From Candidatus Gallipaludibacter merdavium (lineage in GTDB: Bacteria; Bacteroidota; Bacteroidia; Bacteroidales; Paludibacteraceae), in contig JADIMG010000049.1 in the NCBI GenBank assembly GCA_017694875.1, positions 1-48,097 on the forward strand: a stretch of DNA of 48,097 nt, in the 5' to 3' direction. Positions 35,709-48,097 of this stretch are shown piece after piece. A model generated the notes under the pieces. It ran no database searches. It was not told the origin of the DNA and was given only the letters and a program-made list of their open reading frames with translations. The first letter of the stretch is position 1, and every line of letters begins with the position of its first letter. The translations under genes and the position numbers were made by a program.

Positions 35709-37034
35709 ATGAAAAGAATATTTTCCATATTCCTTAATATATGCTTTTTCTGTAGCCTATCATTGGCACAAGATTATACGCAACTCTATATCATTGGCGG
35801 TGCAACCGCCAATGGTTGGGATAATAACAATGCACAAAAGATGACACTGGTATCATCCAATACAGAAAATGCCATATTTACATGGACAGGACAATTAAGT
35901 GCAAGTGATTTCAAATTCATTAATGCCGGCGGAACCTTTTGGCCCTGTTTTAATGCTACGAGTGAAAATGAAATTGTCGTATTAGGCCAAACACACAATT
36001 TAGCCTATCATACCACTGAAATAGATGATTATAAATTTGTCATACAGAATTCCGGTTTATATACCATAACCGTTGATATGCGCCAACTTACTATGGTAGT
36101 CGAATCTGTTAACTTGGATGAACTACCAGAAAACCTATGGATATGCGGTAGTGCCATACCTAACGGCACGGCTCAACTTATTAAAGGCTACGACGGAACA
36201 TTTTTCTTATACGGAGGAAGTTTACAAAATGGAGATGTAAAAATAATGGATACCCCTGCACCGGAACCTTATACAACCTATTATATTCCATATCAAGAAG
36301 CCATTGACATCACCGGCAACAGCAGATATGTTACAACAAATGACAATAATGCTGCCGGTTGGGAAGTTCTTGTTGATGATCCTGCCTATAAAATAAGAAT
36401 CGACCTAATACAAAAAAGAGTATCCGCACAAGTCTTTTTGCCTTCACAAAAACTTTATATTATTGGAGGGGCTACAGAAGCTGGCTGGGATACAGAAAAA
36501 GCGATTCTTTTATCCAATGAAAATCAACCTATTGGTACATACGTATTTGAAGGTGAATTAAAAATACGCAATGAAAATGTAGAACCCAACGCCTTCAAGT
36601 TCTTAGGCCAGAAAACATGGGATCCATATAGCATTCATGCTATCAGCGAAAATGCTCCAATACTAACAGCCTCATATATAGGAGAACGAAGTACTGTACA
36701 CACATTTCCCGACTATAAATGGACTATTGACGAAGACAAACAAGGTCATTATACCATTACAGTCAACTTATTGAACGAGACAATCGAAGCTCAATATAAT
36801 GGTGAAGAATCGTCATTGTCAACACCCAATGAAGCAACAATATCAATTAACGGACATGATGGATTACATATATGGAGCACGAACGGACAAACAATAGATA
36901 CATTGCATATCTACGATTTGTCAGGCAGGCTTGTCATCCACGAAAGACAATTTACTGATTTACATTTACCATTAGAAAAAGGCATCTACATTATAAGCCT
37001 CAATTCTATAACATATAAAACGATTGTTTATTAA
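35709..37034 (+). CDS. Second SusF-like triple-module protein with T9SS sorting domain
   Basis: A 441-residue secreted protein: a signal peptide ending LSLAQ, then three SusE/SusF-type modules beginning near residues 25 (LYIIGGATANGWDN), 142 (LWICGSAIPNGTA) and 247 (LYIIGGATEAGWDT). The C-terminal T9SS sorting domain spans about 385-441 (LHIYDLSGRLVIHE... LEKGIYIISLNS). As in the first SusF-like protein of the locus, there is no lipobox. The middle module again lacks the GWD element, matching the pattern in the SusE-like protein. It sits between the two GH31 genes, 11 bases after the first and 17 before the second. Confidence 0.85.
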   Translation: MKRIFSIFLNICFFCSLSLAQDYTQLYIIGGATANGWDNNNAQKMTLVSSNTENAIFTWTGQLSASDFKFINAGGTFWPCFNATSENEIVVLGQTHNLAYHTTEIDDYKFVIQNSGLYTITVDMRQLTMVVESVNLDELPENLWICGSAIPNGTAQLIKGYDGTFFLYGGSLQNGDVKIMDTPAPEPYTTYYIPYQEAIDITGNSRYVTTNDNNAAGWEVLVDDPAYKIRIDLIQKRVSAQVFLPSQKLYIIGGATEAGWDTEKAILLSNENQPIGTYVFEGELKIRNENVEPNAFKFLGQKTWDPYSIHAISENAPILTASYIGERSTVHTFPDYKWTIDEDKQGHYTITVNLLNETIEAQYNGEESSLSTPNEATISINGHDGLHIWSTNGQTIDTLHIYDLSGRLVIHERQFTDLHLPLEKGIYIISLNSITYKTIVY

Positions 37035-37051
37035 CAACAAAGATTGTGAAT

Positions 37052-40000
37052 ATGTACAAAAGGCTCACAACGTACTTAATAGCAAGCATAAGTTGCTTAC
37101 TAAGCGTACAAGCACAAACATCGTTCTTGTTTGACAACAACATGGCAGTATTCTATCCTGCAGATTTCGATTCTACCCAAACATTGCCATCATTTGCCAT
37201 AACCAAGAACCTCCTATACCAGAATGACGTACCTGAAACTTGGGAAATACGTCCTGTATTCGGCACAACAGACGAAGGTAAAACTCTTGTTGAAATTACT
37301 TTCGAAGAAGGTACTGATCTATATGGTACCGGACTTGTTACCGGTGACTTACGCAGAAATGGTTATGACATACCATTATGGAACAATGACAACTACGGAT
37401 ATTACAAACCCGGTCTATACCAATCCCATCCATGGATTATGGGAGTACGTCCAAACGGAAAGACATTCGGTATTATTGCAGATAACAGTTGGCGTTCCAA
37501 CATTAATCTGTCCAATCCTATAAAGATAACCAGCGAAGGCCCATCTTTCCGTGTTATTGTCATTGAAAAAAACAATCCGATGGAAATGATGCAAGCACTC
37601 AGCGAATTGACAGGACACATCAATCTGCCTCCATTATGGGCAATCGGTTACCATCAATCACGCTATAATCCTTCATATAAACCATCAGACGTATTATATA
37701 TAACAAACGAGCTCAGACGTAGGCAACACCCATGTGATGTTATATGGTTTGATATCGACTATATGGATGGCAAACGCATTTTTACATATGATGCAACAAA
37801 CTATTTCACGGCAGATGGTGTACCAAATCCTATTGCTATGAACGATTCGCTTCACAGCAAAGGCTTCAAAGCCGGCTACATCACAGACCCTGGCGTAAAA
37901 ATAGATGAACAGTATAGTATATATCAGGAAGGAAATGAAGGAAATTATTGGGTATTAAACAAAGACGGCGAAGCTTATGAAGGTGAAGTATGGCCCGGTA
38001 TGTGCCATTTTCCCGATTTTACACGCCCAGAAACACGTGAATGGTGGGGAGAACGCTATGGAGAATTTGTAAAAAACAATGATATAGACGGGGCATGGAA
38101 CGACATGAACGAACCAGGAGTATTCAACACTGAAGAATGGACCATGCCGGTAGACAACCAACACCAAGGCGGCGGAGGATTGGCAGCTGGCCCACATATG
38201 CGTTATCACAACTTATATGGCTCACTTATGTCACAAGCCACCTACGAGGGAATCATTGAAGCAATACCGGAAAAGCGCCCATTCATATTATCACGCGCCA
38301 ACCATCTTGGGGCACAACGCTATTGCGCCACATGGACTGGTGACAACCTTGACACATGGAAACATCTGAAACTGACTATTCCTATGTGTCTCAATCTTGG
38401 CCTTTCCGGACAGCCATTCGGAGGTCCTGATGTCGGCGGATACGGACGTATTGGAAATGCTGATTTAATGGGACATTGGTTTGCTCTAGCACCTTACTAT
38501 CCATTTTCACGCAACCATACTTCAGAACATGCACAAGAGCCATGGGCATTCGGCAACAAAATTGAAACTGTTGCACGAAATGCCATCAATCGCCGCTATC
38601 ATTTATTACCTTATTTCTATACATTATTCCACGAATCATCTAAAACAGGAATGCCTATCATGCGTCCTCTGTTTTTTGCCGATGTAACCGATGAAAATTT
38701 ACGGGAAGAAAAACAAGCATTTTTATTAGGTAAAGACTTATTGATAATTCCACGTTGGGCAGTCAATCCGACCTTGCCTCAAGGTGATTGGGATGAACTT
38801 GCATTTGAAACAGAGGATGATGGGTATCAAGCCACGGTTGCTTTACGTCCAGGAGCCATACTACCTTGTTTGGGACATACCATACAAAGCACTGCGGAAT
38901 ATACCTGTGATTCCATTACATTGTATGTAAACCCTTTATCTGATGGCAACGCAGAAGGATACATGTATGACGATGAAGGAGAAGGGTTTGACTATAAAAC
39001 AGGAGCATACGCTTTACTGTCATTCAATTGTACAAATAAAGGAAATGATTCCTTAGTCATCACCATCAGTCAAAGTGAAGGAAGTTTTGTACGGCCAACA
39101 AGATATTTCCGCGTAGCGGTTGTCGGTGGAGAGACCATACAATATTCAGATTGGAGCAATGAATTAGAAATTGTTGTCCCCAACATATTAGATACAGTCA
39201 ACACATTAGATACAAGCAAAATCGGAGTTTATTTCATTGCCGGTACCTTTACCAACTGGTTCAACGGAGATGAGGACAAAAGATTGATGTTAAAAAATCC
39301 GTCAGAAGACGGAACCTTAACAAGCGACCGCCTCTATTTTGAAGCAGGAACATATGAAATGAAATTTGCCAACACAGAAAATTGGACTGGATCTGACTGG
39401 GGTGCAGAAGAAGGTAACAACAGCCTGACAGGAACAGCTATAAAAGGACCGGATGATGAGTGCAAGAACATCAAATTTTCGATTGAAAAAGACGGAAGCT
39501 ATTATATCACATTTAATCCGAAAACACTACAATATGCCATTGTACGCACATATGAATCCAACCAAAAAGAAATGTATATTGGAGGAACATTTAATAATTG
39601 GACAACAATGGCAGGCGTAATGAATCTAGTGGGAGACAACCAATGGGAAGCTACAAAGATCTATATTCCAGCCGGTCAACAAGAACTGAAATTTGCAAAC
39701 ACTTATGATTTCACTGGTGATGATTGGGGCAATGCGCAGGGTTTAAGTGGAACTGCTGTTCTATCTACAGGCGGAGACCCCAATTTAAGTTTTAACATCA
39801 CAACAGCAGGAGAATATACCATACGTTTCAACGACAACACATTGGAGTATAGTATCGAATTAACCTCTGGAGATGAAACTGGTATAAACGAAAACATCAC
39901 GAAGCAAACCTATATTTATCCCAATCCAACCAATGACCTACTAAATGTCAATCTAAACAATGGAAAAGGCATAGTAGAAATTTATGCTATAAACGGCCAA

Positions 40001-40129
40001 ATTGTTTTACGTAAACAACTGGATGCAAAATCATCTACACTTCATATTGCGCAATTGGCAAAAGGTACGTATCTTGTGAAACTTTTAGATGGAAAAGAAA
40101 CATCCGTTCATAAACTCATAAAAGACTAA
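37052..40129 (+). CDS. Modular GH31 alpha-glucosidase with two carbohydrate-binding-like modules and T9SS sorting domain
   Basis: A 1025-residue enzyme, starting at ATG 37052 (an in-frame GTG lies six bases earlier). The signal peptide ends VQAQ. The GH31 catalytic part (about 30-710) has the canonical nucleophile motif WNDMNEP (Asp351) and acid/base WTGDN (Asp431), with DIDYMDG and GPDVGGYG also present. Two repeats follow, at about 722-825 (VYFIAGTFTNWFNGDEDKR) and 838-945 (MYIGGTFNNWTTMAG). They resemble starch-binding beta-sandwiches with a GTFxNW strand and a conserved ELKFANT/EMKFANT strand. The end (from about 952, with IYPNPTNDLLNVNL) is a textbook T9SS sorting domain. It probably cleaves exposed oligosaccharide ends outside the cell while bound to polymer. 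Confidence 0.92.
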   Translation: MYKRLTTYLIASISCLLSVQAQTSFLFDNNMAVFYPADFDSTQTLPSFAITKNLLYQNDVPETWEIRPVFGTTDEGKTLVEITFEEGTDLYGTGLVTGDLRRNGYDIPLWNNDNYGYYKPGLYQSHPWIMGVRPNGKTFGIIADNSWRSNINLSNPIKITSEGPSFRVIVIEKNNPMEMMQALSELTGHINLPPLWAIGYHQSRYNPSYKPSDVLYITNELRRRQHPCDVIWFDIDYMDGKRIFTYDATNYFTADGVPNPIAMNDSLHSKGFKAGYITDPGVKIDEQYSIYQEGNEGNYWVLNKDGEAYEGEVWPGMCHFPDFTRPETREWWGERYGEFVKNNDIDGAWNDMNEPGVFNTEEWTMPVDNQHQGGGGLAAGPHMRYHNLYGSLMSQATYEGIIEAIPEKRPFILSRANHLGAQRYCATWTGDNLDTWKHLKLTIPMCLNLGLSGQPFGGPDVGGYGRIGNADLMGHWFALAPYYPFSRNHTSEHAQEPWAFGNKIETVARNAINRRYHLLPYFYTLFHESSKTGMPIMRPLFFADVTDENLREEKQAFLLGKDLLIIPRWAVNPTLPQGDWDELAFETEDDGYQATVALRPGAILPCLGHTIQSTAEYTCDSITLYVNPLSDGNAEGYMYDDEGEGFDYKTGAYALLSFNCTNKGNDSLVITISQSEGSFVRPTRYFRVAVVGGETIQYSDWSNELEIVVPNILDTVNTLDTSKIGVYFIAGTFTNWFNGDEDKRLMLKNPSEDGTLTSDRLYFEAGTYEMKFANTENWTGSDWGAEEGNNSLTGTAIKGPDDECKNIKFSIEKDGSYYITFNPKTLQYAIVRTYESNQKEMYIGGTFNNWTTMAGVMNLVGDNQWEATKIYIPAGQQELKFANTYDFTGDDWGNAQGLSGTAVLSTGGDPNLSFNITTAGEYTIRFNDNTLEYSIELTSGDETGINENITKQTYIYPNPTNDLLNVNLNNGKGIVEIYAINGQIVLRKQLDAKSSTLHIAQLAKGTYLVKLLDGKETSVHKLIKD

Positions 40130-40141
40130 CCAATAAAATAA

Positions 40142-42319
<2,178 letters not shown>

Positions 42320-42379
42320 TTCTTTTTTCACAAATGGGGTTGGAATTAAAATTGTGTATTTGTATCCATTCTTCCATAA

Positions 42380-42412
42380 AAAAACTGCACCACTTAAAAT
42401 GGTGCAGTTTTT
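42380..42412. terminator. Bidirectional terminator between the glucan operon and mdh
   Basis: A 13-bp perfect stem (42380-42392 with 42400-42412) with a 7-base loop. The stem ends are A-rich on the left and T-rich on the right, so it works as a terminator for the GH97 operon on the plus strand and for mdh on the minus strand. Confidence 0.88.
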
Positions 42413-42432
42413 CTATTTCATCGGACTGAATC

Positions 42433-43434
42433 CTAGTCAATATTCGGATTAATGCTATGCCATTGGTCGATAGGAGGCAGTACACCCATCTCAATTACCT
42501 CATCACGCAGCGCACATAAATGTTTGTAGCTTTCCTGCAATTTGGCTTCTTCTTCCGGCGTACCTTTAAGTTCCTTATAGCAAACACCGTCTTTTGTAAT
42601 TTCCGTTTCCATAGCCATCATAATGTGGTCAAATCCGTGGCTATATACATATGTACCTGCAGGCCATGCGAAAGGTTTTCCTCCCATCGCTGCCGCAATC
42701 ATCTCAATGGAGATATAGGCTGGGCTTTGGAATGAAGAACGTCCACGCAAAGCAATAATATTTGCTCCACCCTTCGTTACTTTTGTCTGGATTTCAGCCC
42801 ATTGTTCTTTTGTCAGTTCTGGAGTACCTATTATATCCAATAATGGTTTGCCATCCACTTTAGCTGTAGAAGCATAAACAGCCATCTGTTCCCCATGACC
42901 ACCATAAGTACGGCAATTCTCGATTTTATCAGGAGACATGTGGAAATGTTTTGCCAATTCACTGCGCAGACGTGTGCTGTCAAGTGCTGCCAAAGTAGTA
43001 ACCTGAGACGGCTTCAAACCAGAGTATAACAAGGTAATCAATCCTGTAATATCAGCAGGATTAAAAATTACCACTACATGTTTTACATCAGGGCAGTATG
43101 CTTTTACATTTTTGCCGAATTCTTCTGCAATAGCAGCATTACCTTTCAGCAAATCTTCACGGGTCATCCCTGCTTTACGTGCAGCACCTCCTGAAGAAAT
43201 CACATATTTGGCATCCGTCAATGCCTCTTTAATATCAGAAGTAAAAGTCAGATTCAATCCTTCAAAACCACAGTGAAACATCTCTTCTGCCACGCCTTCC
43301 AGACCTGGTGCATAAGGGTCGTACAAACAGATGTTTGGTGTAAGATGCATCATAATAGCTGTTTGTGCCATGTTTGAGCCAATCATACCTGCAGCTCCTA
43401 CAATTGTCAGTTTTTCATTCGTTAGAAATTCCAT
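42433..43434 (-). CDS. mdh: Malate dehydrogenase
   Basis: An NAD-dependent malate/lactate dehydrogenase-family enzyme, 333 residues from ATG 43434. The open frame continues 30 codons upstream but would run through the -7 promoter box. Visible features are the Rossmann start LTIVGAAGMIGSNMA, the segment VVVIFNPADITG, LAALDSTRLRSELA with the substrate-binding Arg, and GGHGEQMAVYA with the catalytic His. It interconverts malate and oxaloacetate; in Bacteroidales it serves the reductive branch toward fumarate and succinate. It is a single gene, convergent with the glucan operon. Confidence 0.93.
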   Translation of the reverse strand: MEFLTNEKLTIVGAAGMIGSNMAQTAIMMHLTPNICLYDPYAPGLEGVAEEMFHCGFEGLNLTFTSDIKEALTDAKYVISSGGAARKAGMTREDLLKGNAAIAEEFGKNVKAYCPDVKHVVVIFNPADITGLITLLYSGLKPSQVTTLAALDSTRLRSELAKHFHMSPDKIENCRTYGGHGEQMAVYASTAKVDGKPLLDIIGTPELTKEQWAEIQTKVTKGGANIIALRGRSSFQSPAYISIEMIAAAMGGKPFAWPAGTYVYSHGFDHIMMAMETEITKDGVCYKELKGTPEEEAKLQESYKHLCALRDEVIEMGVLPPIDQWHSINPNID

Positions 43435-43481
43435 AATCTCAATATTTAAAAGTGAATCAACAAACTCGTTTTCTTTGTCTA

Positions 43482-43489
43482 CAAAGATA
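43482..43489 (-). promoter_or_regulatory. -7 promoter element of mdh
   Basis: TATCTTTG on the minus strand, about 48 bases upstream of the mdh ATG at 43434. No well-spaced TTTG -33 element was found. It supports the shorter mdh start. Confidence 0.5.
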
Positions 43490-43600
43490 ACATTTTTCCA
43501 AGCCAAGTGTTCAGCCTCATTCAAAATTTAATATATCCTTGCACCTAAGGGATAAAATCCAGCTTCTTCCCGTACCTCCTCCTTGCAGAGAAATTCCTTC

Positions 43601-44377
43601 CTAATCACGTTCTTGGGTGAATAGCCACTGCATAAAATCCGGATAATTGAATGCAGGATTCCAGCTTCCGTGATTACATCCGGGAAATTCAATGTATTCC
43701 ACGTCTACTCCCAAGGATTTCAATGTTTTATATGCCTCACGGGAACCCGTTACAGGAACCACATCATCTGCATCACCATGGAAAATACGTACATGAATGT
43801 CATGTCCCTTCACCGCATTCAGTTTGGTTGGATTCACAGTTCCACAGATAGGTATTGCCGCTGCAAAAATTTCCGGATAACGGCTAATCATGTCATACGT
43901 TCCCATGGCTCCCATGGACAGACCAATTATATAAACACGTTTCTTGTCAACTTGCGGATTCTCCAGATATGTGTCAAGAAGTTCTTTCACAGCCTGAAAA
44001 ATGGGTGGTTGTTCTTTCAATTGGGGCATTCTGACCGGGGAATACGAATCAGGACGGGCAGGATAAGCCCAGAAAGCCTTTTCTGGACATTGTGGAAAAA
44101 GGACAAAAGCGGGATATTTTTCACGATTGACTGGATTAAGGAACATCTGTCCACCATGGGTCAACTGTTTTTCATTGTCACTTCCCCTCTCACCAGCTCC
44201 ATGCAGAAAAAGCACTAACGGATATTGCTGGCCCTCCTGCATGTTTTCAGGTACAATATAACGATAGTTCAAAGTATCTTTTTTGGAAGATACAAATTTC
44301 TCGGCCAAGTAAGTATCTTGCGCCGCCACAGCAAGGACAACAAACAAAAGTCCCAGATTTAAAATGACTCTTTTCAT
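43601..44377 (-). CDS. Secreted alpha/beta-hydrolase esterase
   Basis: A protein of about 258 residues with a signal peptide (MKRVILNLGLLFVVLAVAAQ), starting at ATG 44377 (another ATG two codons earlier). It has the alpha/beta-hydrolase fold: oxyanion region FLHGAGERGSDN, nucleophile elbow GLSMGAMG (Ser156, counting from the upstream Met), an acidic residue in HGDADDVVP (about 204-207) and catalytic His in CNHGSW (about 238). This resembles the phospholipase/carboxylesterase or feruloyl/acetyl-esterase (CE1-like) group that Bacteroidetes use to de-esterify polysaccharides. The substrate is not evident. It is transcribed alone from a good promoter with a long leader and is not part of the glucan operon. 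Confidence 0.88.
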   Translation of the reverse strand: MKRVILNLGLLFVVLAVAAQDTYLAEKFVSSKKDTLNYRYIVPENMQEGQQYPLVLFLHGAGERGSDNEKQLTHGGQMFLNPVNREKYPAFVLFPQCPEKAFWAYPARPDSYSPVRMPQLKEQPPIFQAVKELLDTYLENPQVDKKRVYIIGLSMGAMGTYDMISRYPEIFAAAIPICGTVNPTKLNAVKGHDIHVRIFHGDADDVVPVTGSREAYKTLKSLGVDVEYIEFPGCNHGSWNPAFNYPDFMQWLFTQERD

Positions 44378-44528
44378 ATTCAATTTTTTAATTGGTTAGT
44401 TTGATTAAGACAATCCATATATCAAAAAGTACTTTTCAGCCATTATTGGAGATTCTTCCTTCGCAAACATTTAGTATAAGACAATCATCCAAACATTCCC
44501 TCCACTTTAATCACATGACAAGTCTAGG

Positions 44529-44560
44529 CAAAGATACCAAAGTAAACTTTGCCAAACAAA
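44529..44560 (-). promoter_or_regulatory. Promoter of the esterase gene
   Basis: An exact consensus on the minus strand: TTTG (44557-44560), 20-base spacer, TATCTTTG (44529-44536). The leader to the esterase ATG would be about 145 bases, long for this organism. I see no riboswitch-like fold in it. Confidence 0.75.
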
Positions 44561-44646
44561 TGAATGAGACAAAAGAAAAGTGATTTCCTAAAAAGTCAGA
44601 TATGTGATATTTTTCAAGCGAAGGTCAATCGGACAGCTGAGAAGCA

Positions 44647-45264
44647 CTAAAGAGCTTCAAAACAAGACTTTACAGCAATCAAACAGTCAAGTTGCTCATT
44701 CTCTCCCAATTGAGCCAAACTATTAATAAACCCCAGCATTGCAGCACCTCCGAAGTGCAATGAATGCAAATATCTTATTTTATCGGAAGTAATGCCACCC
44801 AAAGCAACAACCTTATTGTCAATTATCTTGTCTTCTGATGCTTGCCGTAAAACGGCATCATTAAATGCCGATGTATAACCTTGTTTGGAAACACTATCAA
44901 AAATAGGACTTAAAAACACATAATCACACTCATCCTTATAGCGTTTCACTTCCTCCAAAGAATGACACGAGCGGCTTACATGTCCCTTATAACCGACAGG
45001 CGGCAAATTCCGACGGGCATTCAGATGTATCCCGCGTAATCCATAAGGTGCGACCAATTCAAAAAAATCATGTATCACAATGTGCGAGCGGTCTTCCGGA
45101 GAAAGTTCTGCCAGCAAACGCTCACACTCTTCTTTCGTTGCTAACGGCTTGCGCAAATGAACAATATCAACCCCACAAGCCAACAGACGATGAATAAACA
45201 AGGCCTCACCAGAAAAAAAATCGGGAGAAGTTATTACAATCCAAAGCATCTTGTTTGCATCCAT
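44647..45264 (-). CDS. Thiamine phosphate synthase-like protein (ThiE/TenI family)
   Basis: A 205-residue TIM-barrel protein of the ThiE/TenI family. Recognisable elements are VDIVHLRKP, IHDFFELV, GIHLNARRNLPP, SRSCHSLEE, YVFLSPIFDSVSKQGY and VVALGGI. They match the ThiE phosphate and pyrimidine-binding strands, but the usual NDR/GVHLGQ residues are altered. A second, more canonical ThiE is encoded upstream of thiC. This copy may be a salvage or regulatory paralogue, or a TenI-like protein. TenI normally tautomerises the ThiG product, which a Thi4-based pathway does not make. It is separated from thi4 by a terminator-like hairpin, so its expression is partly independent. Confidence 0.82.
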   Translation of the reverse strand: MDANKMLWIVITSPDFFSGEALFIHRLLACGVDIVHLRKPLATKEECERLLAELSPEDRSHIVIHDFFELVAPYGLRGIHLNARRNLPPVGYKGHVSRSCHSLEEVKRYKDECDYVFLSPIFDSVSKQGYTSAFNDAVLRQASEDKIIDNKVVALGGITSDKIRYLHSLHFGGAAMLGFINSLAQLGENEQLDCLIAVKSCFEAL

Positions 45265-45297
45265 ATCATGTTCAAATAGCCCTTTGGGCCTACATAC

Positions 45298-45344
45298 AAA
45301 AAAACAGAGTTATGAAGTTTCAGCCAAAGCCTCAACTTCATAAC
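45298..45344 (-). terminator. Terminator or attenuator between thi4 and the ThiE/TenI-like gene
   Basis: A perfect 11-bp inverted repeat (45309-45319 with 45334-45344) is followed on the minus strand by seven T residues (complement of 45298-45304). It lies 10 bases after the thi4 stop and about 35 bases before the next ATG. Confidence 0.75.
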
Positions 45345-45354
45345 CCCTCATACA

Positions 45355-46125
45355 TTATTTCAACTTTTCAATTATCAATTCAGCCACTTTCTTACCAGAC
45401 ATCAACATGCCACCGAAAATAGGTCCCATACGCGGAGTACCACTTACTGCTGATGCAGCCATACCGCAAACATATAAGCCTGGATAAATCTCTTTTGTGC
45501 CTTTGACAACTTCACTCTCTCCAGCAATTACATCCAATGAACGTTCACCAACGACATCGCCAGTTTCAGTAGCAAGACGTATTCCATTCTTGCGTGCTAC
45601 GGTCTTGCACATCTCGCTGTCATGGCCCGTTCCATCAATAACGCACTTTGCCATAATATTCAACGGATCCACATGCATGCCTTCACGCAATACGGGTGTC
45701 CAGTTTACAACTACACCACTGACAACATTGTTTTTAAATACCACATCTTCCACAGAATAGCAATTGAATATTGTCGCACCAGCGTGAACTGCTTTATACA
45801 ACAGGGCAGACGTACTCTCTACTGAGTCCATCACAAACAAATCTTCATCATAAGGCTCATAATTTATTTCAAAGTCCTTTACAATGTCGATAGCCTCTTT
45901 CTGTACTACAATCTGATTAAACATCATGGCACCGCCCCACATGCCACCACCAGGAGACAATTTACGGTCGAATTGAGCCACTTTCAATCCTGCCTTTGCC
46001 AAATAATAGGCAGCTACAACACCAGAAGGACCTCCTCCCACAATGGCAACATCAAGGTCAAGATTACGTTCCAGCTTGCTAAAATAGGTACTGATTATAC
46101 CTCTTGATACATTCTTTTCAATCAT
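45355..46125 (-). CDS. thi4: Thi4-family thiazole synthase (sulfide-dependent type)
   Basis: A 256-residue FAD/NAD-binding-fold enzyme that forms adenosine thiazole (ADT) from NAD, glycine and a sulfur source. The dinucleotide-binding motif is DVAIVGGGPSGVVAAYYLAK (about 25-44), followed by KLSPGGGMWGGAMMF and the C-terminal PGLYVCGMAASAVSGTPRMGPIFGGMLMSG. At the sulfur-donor site the sequence is GMHVDP: His151 replaces the cysteine that eukaryotic suicide Thi4 proteins sacrifice. This is the arrangement of the archaeal, multiple-turnover enzymes that use free sulfide. It lies 43 bases after thiC in a thiamine operon and presumably replaces ThiG/ThiS/ThiH. ADT must then be cleaved to thiazole phosphate by an enzyme not seen here. 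Confidence 0.93.
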   Translation of the reverse strand: MIEKNVSRGIISTYFSKLERNLDLDVAIVGGGPSGVVAAYYLAKAGLKVAQFDRKLSPGGGMWGGAMMFNQIVVQKEAIDIVKDFEINYEPYDEDLFVMDSVESTSALLYKAVHAGATIFNCYSVEDVVFKNNVVSGVVVNWTPVLREGMHVDPLNIMAKCVIDGTGHDSEMCKTVARKNGIRLATETGDVVGERSLDVIAGESEVVKGTKEIYPGLYVCGMAASAVSGTPRMGPIFGGMLMSGKKVAELIIEKLK

Positions 46126-46168
46126 CTTTCTTTTATTTTAATTGGTAAAACACATTTGTCAATAGTTT

Positions 46169-48097
<1,929 letters not shown>

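Noticed and set aside
43435-43524. Thirty-codon N-terminal extension of malate dehydrogenase
   Set aside because: It spans the TATCTTTG promoter box at 43482-43489 and precedes the normal start of the Rossmann fold.
44378-44528. Possible riboswitch or small ORF in the long esterase leader
   Set aside because: No TPP or other riboswitch core was recognised, and the short open frame there has no coding character.

Overview
The window looks like a chromosomal segment of a Bacteroidales bacterium. It has low to moderate GC (about 40% by eye). Promoters fit the Bacteroidetes pattern TTTG-N20-TAnnTTTG, and there are two SusC/SusD transporter loci, tandem OmpH/Skp genes behind bamA, and many short signal peptides and lipoboxes. 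At least five proteins end in type IX secretion (T9SS) sorting domains, which are rare in typical gut Bacteroides and common in Prevotella-like and Porphyromonas-like lineages. A Prevotellaceae-like host is therefore my best guess, held loosely.

Layout. (1) 1-3,622: a miaB-uvrB operon on the minus strand with a 4-base stop/start overlap, followed by hairpin terminators. (2) 3,639-13,169: a minus-strand operon encoding a SusC/SusD pair, a zinc-metallohydrolase lipoprotein (HExxH), a DUF4302-type lipoprotein and a 660-residue protein with a T9SS sorting domain. Its substrate is unknown. (3) 13,170-13,743: an AT-rich gap without a gene. (4) 13,744-15,512: an HD-domain hydrolase and a surface lipoprotein. 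(5) 15,683-20,861: an envelope biogenesis cluster (DUF6089-type barrel, uppS, bamA, two OmpH/Skp chaperones). (6) 21,153-23,663: an unknown barrel-like protein and a SusR-type membrane regulator. (7) 23,838-42,412: a nine-gene plus-strand polysaccharide utilisation locus, divergent from the regulator gene. (8) 42,433-44,560: malate dehydrogenase and a secreted esterase. (9) 44,647-48,097: thiamine biosynthesis genes (thiE, partial; thiC; thi4; and a second ThiE/TenI-like gene).

The centrepiece is the utilisation locus. It combines a GH66 endo-dextranase-type lipoprotein, two different GH31 enzymes, a GH97 alpha-glucosidase, SusC, SusD, a SusE-like lipoprotein and two SusF-like triple-module binding proteins. 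There is no GH13 amylase, so the likely substrate is an alpha-1,6-linked glucan (dextran or similar) rather than starch. In the inferred model, GH66 cuts the polymer at the cell surface, SusE/SusF-like modules and SusD capture it, SusC imports oligosaccharides, and GH97 and GH31 release glucose. The SusR-type protein senses a product in the periplasm and activates the divergent promoter. The unusual point is that both SusF-like proteins and both GH31 enzymes carry T9SS sorting domains, whereas SusD, the SusE-like protein and GH66 are lipoproteins. Two export routes therefore appear to feed one glycan machine.

No rRNA, tRNA, CRISPR array, insertion sequence or phage gene was seen.
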